Below the pieces are notes generated by a model. That model was not told where the DNA came from. It ran no database searches and was given only the letters and a program-made list of their open reading frames with translations. 7,458 bases of DNA from assembly GCA_019417145.1 (NCBI GenBank), contig DXVY01000054.1:1-7458 (forward strand), in the 5' to 3' direction. Source of the DNA: Clostridiales bacterium. GTDB taxonomy: Bacteria > Bacillota > Clostridia > Oscillospirales > Acutalibacteraceae. This document shows positions 6,096-7,458 of this stretch, piece after piece. Made by a program: the position numbers and the translations under genes. Each line of letters opens with the position of its first letter. The stretch's first letter is position 1.

Positions 6096-7458
6096 ATGGT
6101 ACATAGCAAAAAAATAGGGGCGGGCCTGGCCTGCTGCATGCTGGCCGCCCTGTGCGCCTGCCAGCCGGCGGTGGACAGCGGCCGGCTGGACGCGGCCATG
6201 TCCGAGGCCAGACTGGGAGCGCTCAGCCGCCCCGCCTCGTCGTCCAGCCAAACGATCAGCTCCTCGGCGCAGAGCGCCTCTTCCGCGCCGGCGGCCTCTT
6301 CGCAGCCGGCCGCGTCCGGCCCCACCACGGCCGAGCTGGCCGAGGAGATCCAAATCCCCATTGTGGGCGATAAGCTGACCGAAGATCCCCAATACATCCC
6401 CACCGAGGAGGAGATGCGGCAGGATGATCCCCAGTATAACCAGCCTGCAAGGGAGGAGCCGGAGGAGGAGATCGTGGATACCCTGCCGCCGGTGGCCCCG
6501 CCCTCATCTTCCGCCGAAACGTCGGGAATGGTGAGCGTTCCGTCCCAAATGTCCTCCGCGGACAGCAGCACGGCTACCTCGGACACGGCCGCCTCCACAC
6601 CGGACGAGCCCGCGCCGGCCGACGGCTGGTATGAAAAGGACGGCAACACCTATTTTTATGTGAACGGGCAGCCGGTTACCGGCTGGCAGACCGCCGGCGG
6701 CTTCAAATACTATTTTGACGGCCAGGGCGTACTGTCCTCCAAGGTGGGGATAGACGTTTCGGTCTACCAGGGCAATATCGACTGGAACGCCGTCAAGGCC
6801 GCGGGCGTGGAATTTGCCATGATCCGGGTGGGCTACCGAGGCTACGGCCAGGCGGGAAATATGAAACTGGACGCCAACTTTGTCAAGAATCTAGAGGGCG
6901 CCCAGGCGGCCGGCATCGACTGCGGCGTCTATTTCTTCTCCCAGGCCATCACCCGGGCCGAGGCGGTGGAGGAGGCCAAGTTCGTACTGGAGGCTATCAA
7001 GGGCTATGACCTGACCTATCCCGTGGCCTTTGATACGGAGTATTATCCCCTGGACGAGGCCCGTACCAACCAAGCGGGCCTGACCGACGCCGACCGGACC
7101 GACTTTGCCATCGACTTCTGCCAGACCATCCGGGACGCGGGCTACTATCCTACCATCTACGCCAGCAAGAGCTGGCTTTTGGACGATATGGAGATCGCCC
7201 GGCTGGCCGACTGGGACATCTGGCTGGCCCATTACACCAACCAGACCGACTTCCAGTATCCCTACCAGATGTGGCAGTACAGCCAGAGCGGACAGGTGTC
7301 GGGCATAACCGAAAATACGGTGGACCTGAATGTGGGCCTGAAGGATTACGCCAAGGTCATCGAGGCGGCGTCGGCCCAGAATCTGGCGCGGGGGGCCGCT
7401 GTATCCGCCAGCAGCGCAGCCGAAGGGCTTCCGGCCGCGGCGGCGGCCGACGGCTGGG
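6096..7458 (+). CDS. GH25 lysozyme-type lipoprotein with cell-wall-binding repeat (3' end outside the window)
   Basis: The frame is open to the window edge, giving 454 complete codons without a stop. A basic N-terminus and hydrophobic core lead to a lipobox, L19-C20-A21-C22, so C22 is the probable lipidated cysteine that anchors the mature protein outside the membrane. Residues about 30-175 are a Ser/Ala/Pro/Glu-rich spacer. Residues 176-215 form one or two cell-wall-binding repeats (DGWYEKDG..YFYVNG..VTGW, then KYYFDGQG). Residues 217 to about 418 are a glycoside hydrolase 25 domain, which cleaves the MurNAc-GlcNAc bond of peptidoglycan. Its VGIDVS (D220), MIRVGYRGYG and the catalytic pair D313-T-E315 are present. 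From N429 the sequence NLARGAAVSASS and then PAAAAADG resemble the start of an F5/8 type C (discoidin) carbohydrate-binding domain; a second wall-binding repeat is the alternative. GGAAGGAGG at 6075-6083 is 12 bases before the ATG, slightly long. It is likely a cell-wall remodelling enzyme; there are no phage genes nearby. Confidence 0.9.
   Translation, partial: MVHSKKIGAGLACCMLAALCACQPAVDSGRLDAAMSEARLGALSRPASSSSQTISSSAQSASSAPAASSQPAASGPTTAELAEEIQIPIVGDKLTEDPQYIPTEEEMRQDDPQYNQPAREEPEEEIVDTLPPVAPPSSSAETSGMVSVPSQMSSADSSTATSDTAASTPDEPAPADGWYEKDGNTYFYVNGQPVTGWQTAGGFKYYFDGQGVLSSKVGIDVSVYQGNIDWNAVKAAGVEFAMIRVGYRGYGQAGNMKLDANFVKNLEGAQAAGIDCGVYFFSQAITRAEAVEEAKFVLEAIKGYDLTYPVAFDTEYYPLDEARTNQAGLTDADRTDFAIDFCQTIRDAGYYPTIYASKSWLLDDMEIARLADWDIWLAHYTNQTDFQYPYQMWQYSQSGQVSGITENTVDLNVGLKDYAKVIEAASAQNLARGAAVSASSAAEGLPAAAAADGW

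Noticed and set aside
6096..7458. Prophage endolysin
   Set aside because: GH25 enzymes are often phage lysins, but this one has a lipobox and long linker, and its neighbours are housekeeping genes with no holin or phage structural gene.

Overview
The window is GC-rich and every gene I can support lies on the + strand. Gene content and protein style fit the high-GC gut Clostridia (Oscillospiraceae/Ruminococcaceae type). The pointers are a DUF5711-like propeller protein beside a CvpA protein, a zinc-finger ClpE-type chaperone and a GH25 lipoprotein rich in Ser/Ala. This placement is inferred from style and gene sets; no search was run.

Layout: (1) 36-1652, a single-pass membrane protein with a long basic, Pro/Arg-rich cytoplasmic tail and an outside beta-propeller-like domain. 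(2) 1714-2409, a four-helix CvpA-family membrane protein. (3) 2410-2805, a 396-base gene-free stretch made almost entirely of inverted and direct repeats. (4) 2806-3366, PgsA, the phosphatidylglycerophosphate synthase, starting at TTG. (5) 3367-3639, a GC-rich spacer with hairpins, one of them a weak terminator candidate. (6) 3640-5940, a ClpE-type AAA+ unfoldase. (7) 6096 to the window edge, a lipoprotein GH25 lysozyme, truncated by the window.

Most of the genes act at the cell envelope: two membrane proteins of unclear role, the enzyme that commits CDP-diacylglycerol to anionic phospholipid, and a surface peptidoglycan hydrolase. The Clp ATPase is a cytoplasmic protein-quality-control component. 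The first two genes are probably co-transcribed (61-base gap). The others are separated by 155-396 bases and may be separate units.

The most unusual object is the cvpA-pgsA spacer. It holds two copies of a two-stem element in which the internal-loop bases stay constant while the stems change in a base-paired way. Each copy is followed by a second hairpin and a 13-base repeat, and the whole is bounded by short inverted repeats. It looks like a modular, possibly mobile, structured intergenic repeat that ends about ten bases before the pgsA ribosome binding site.
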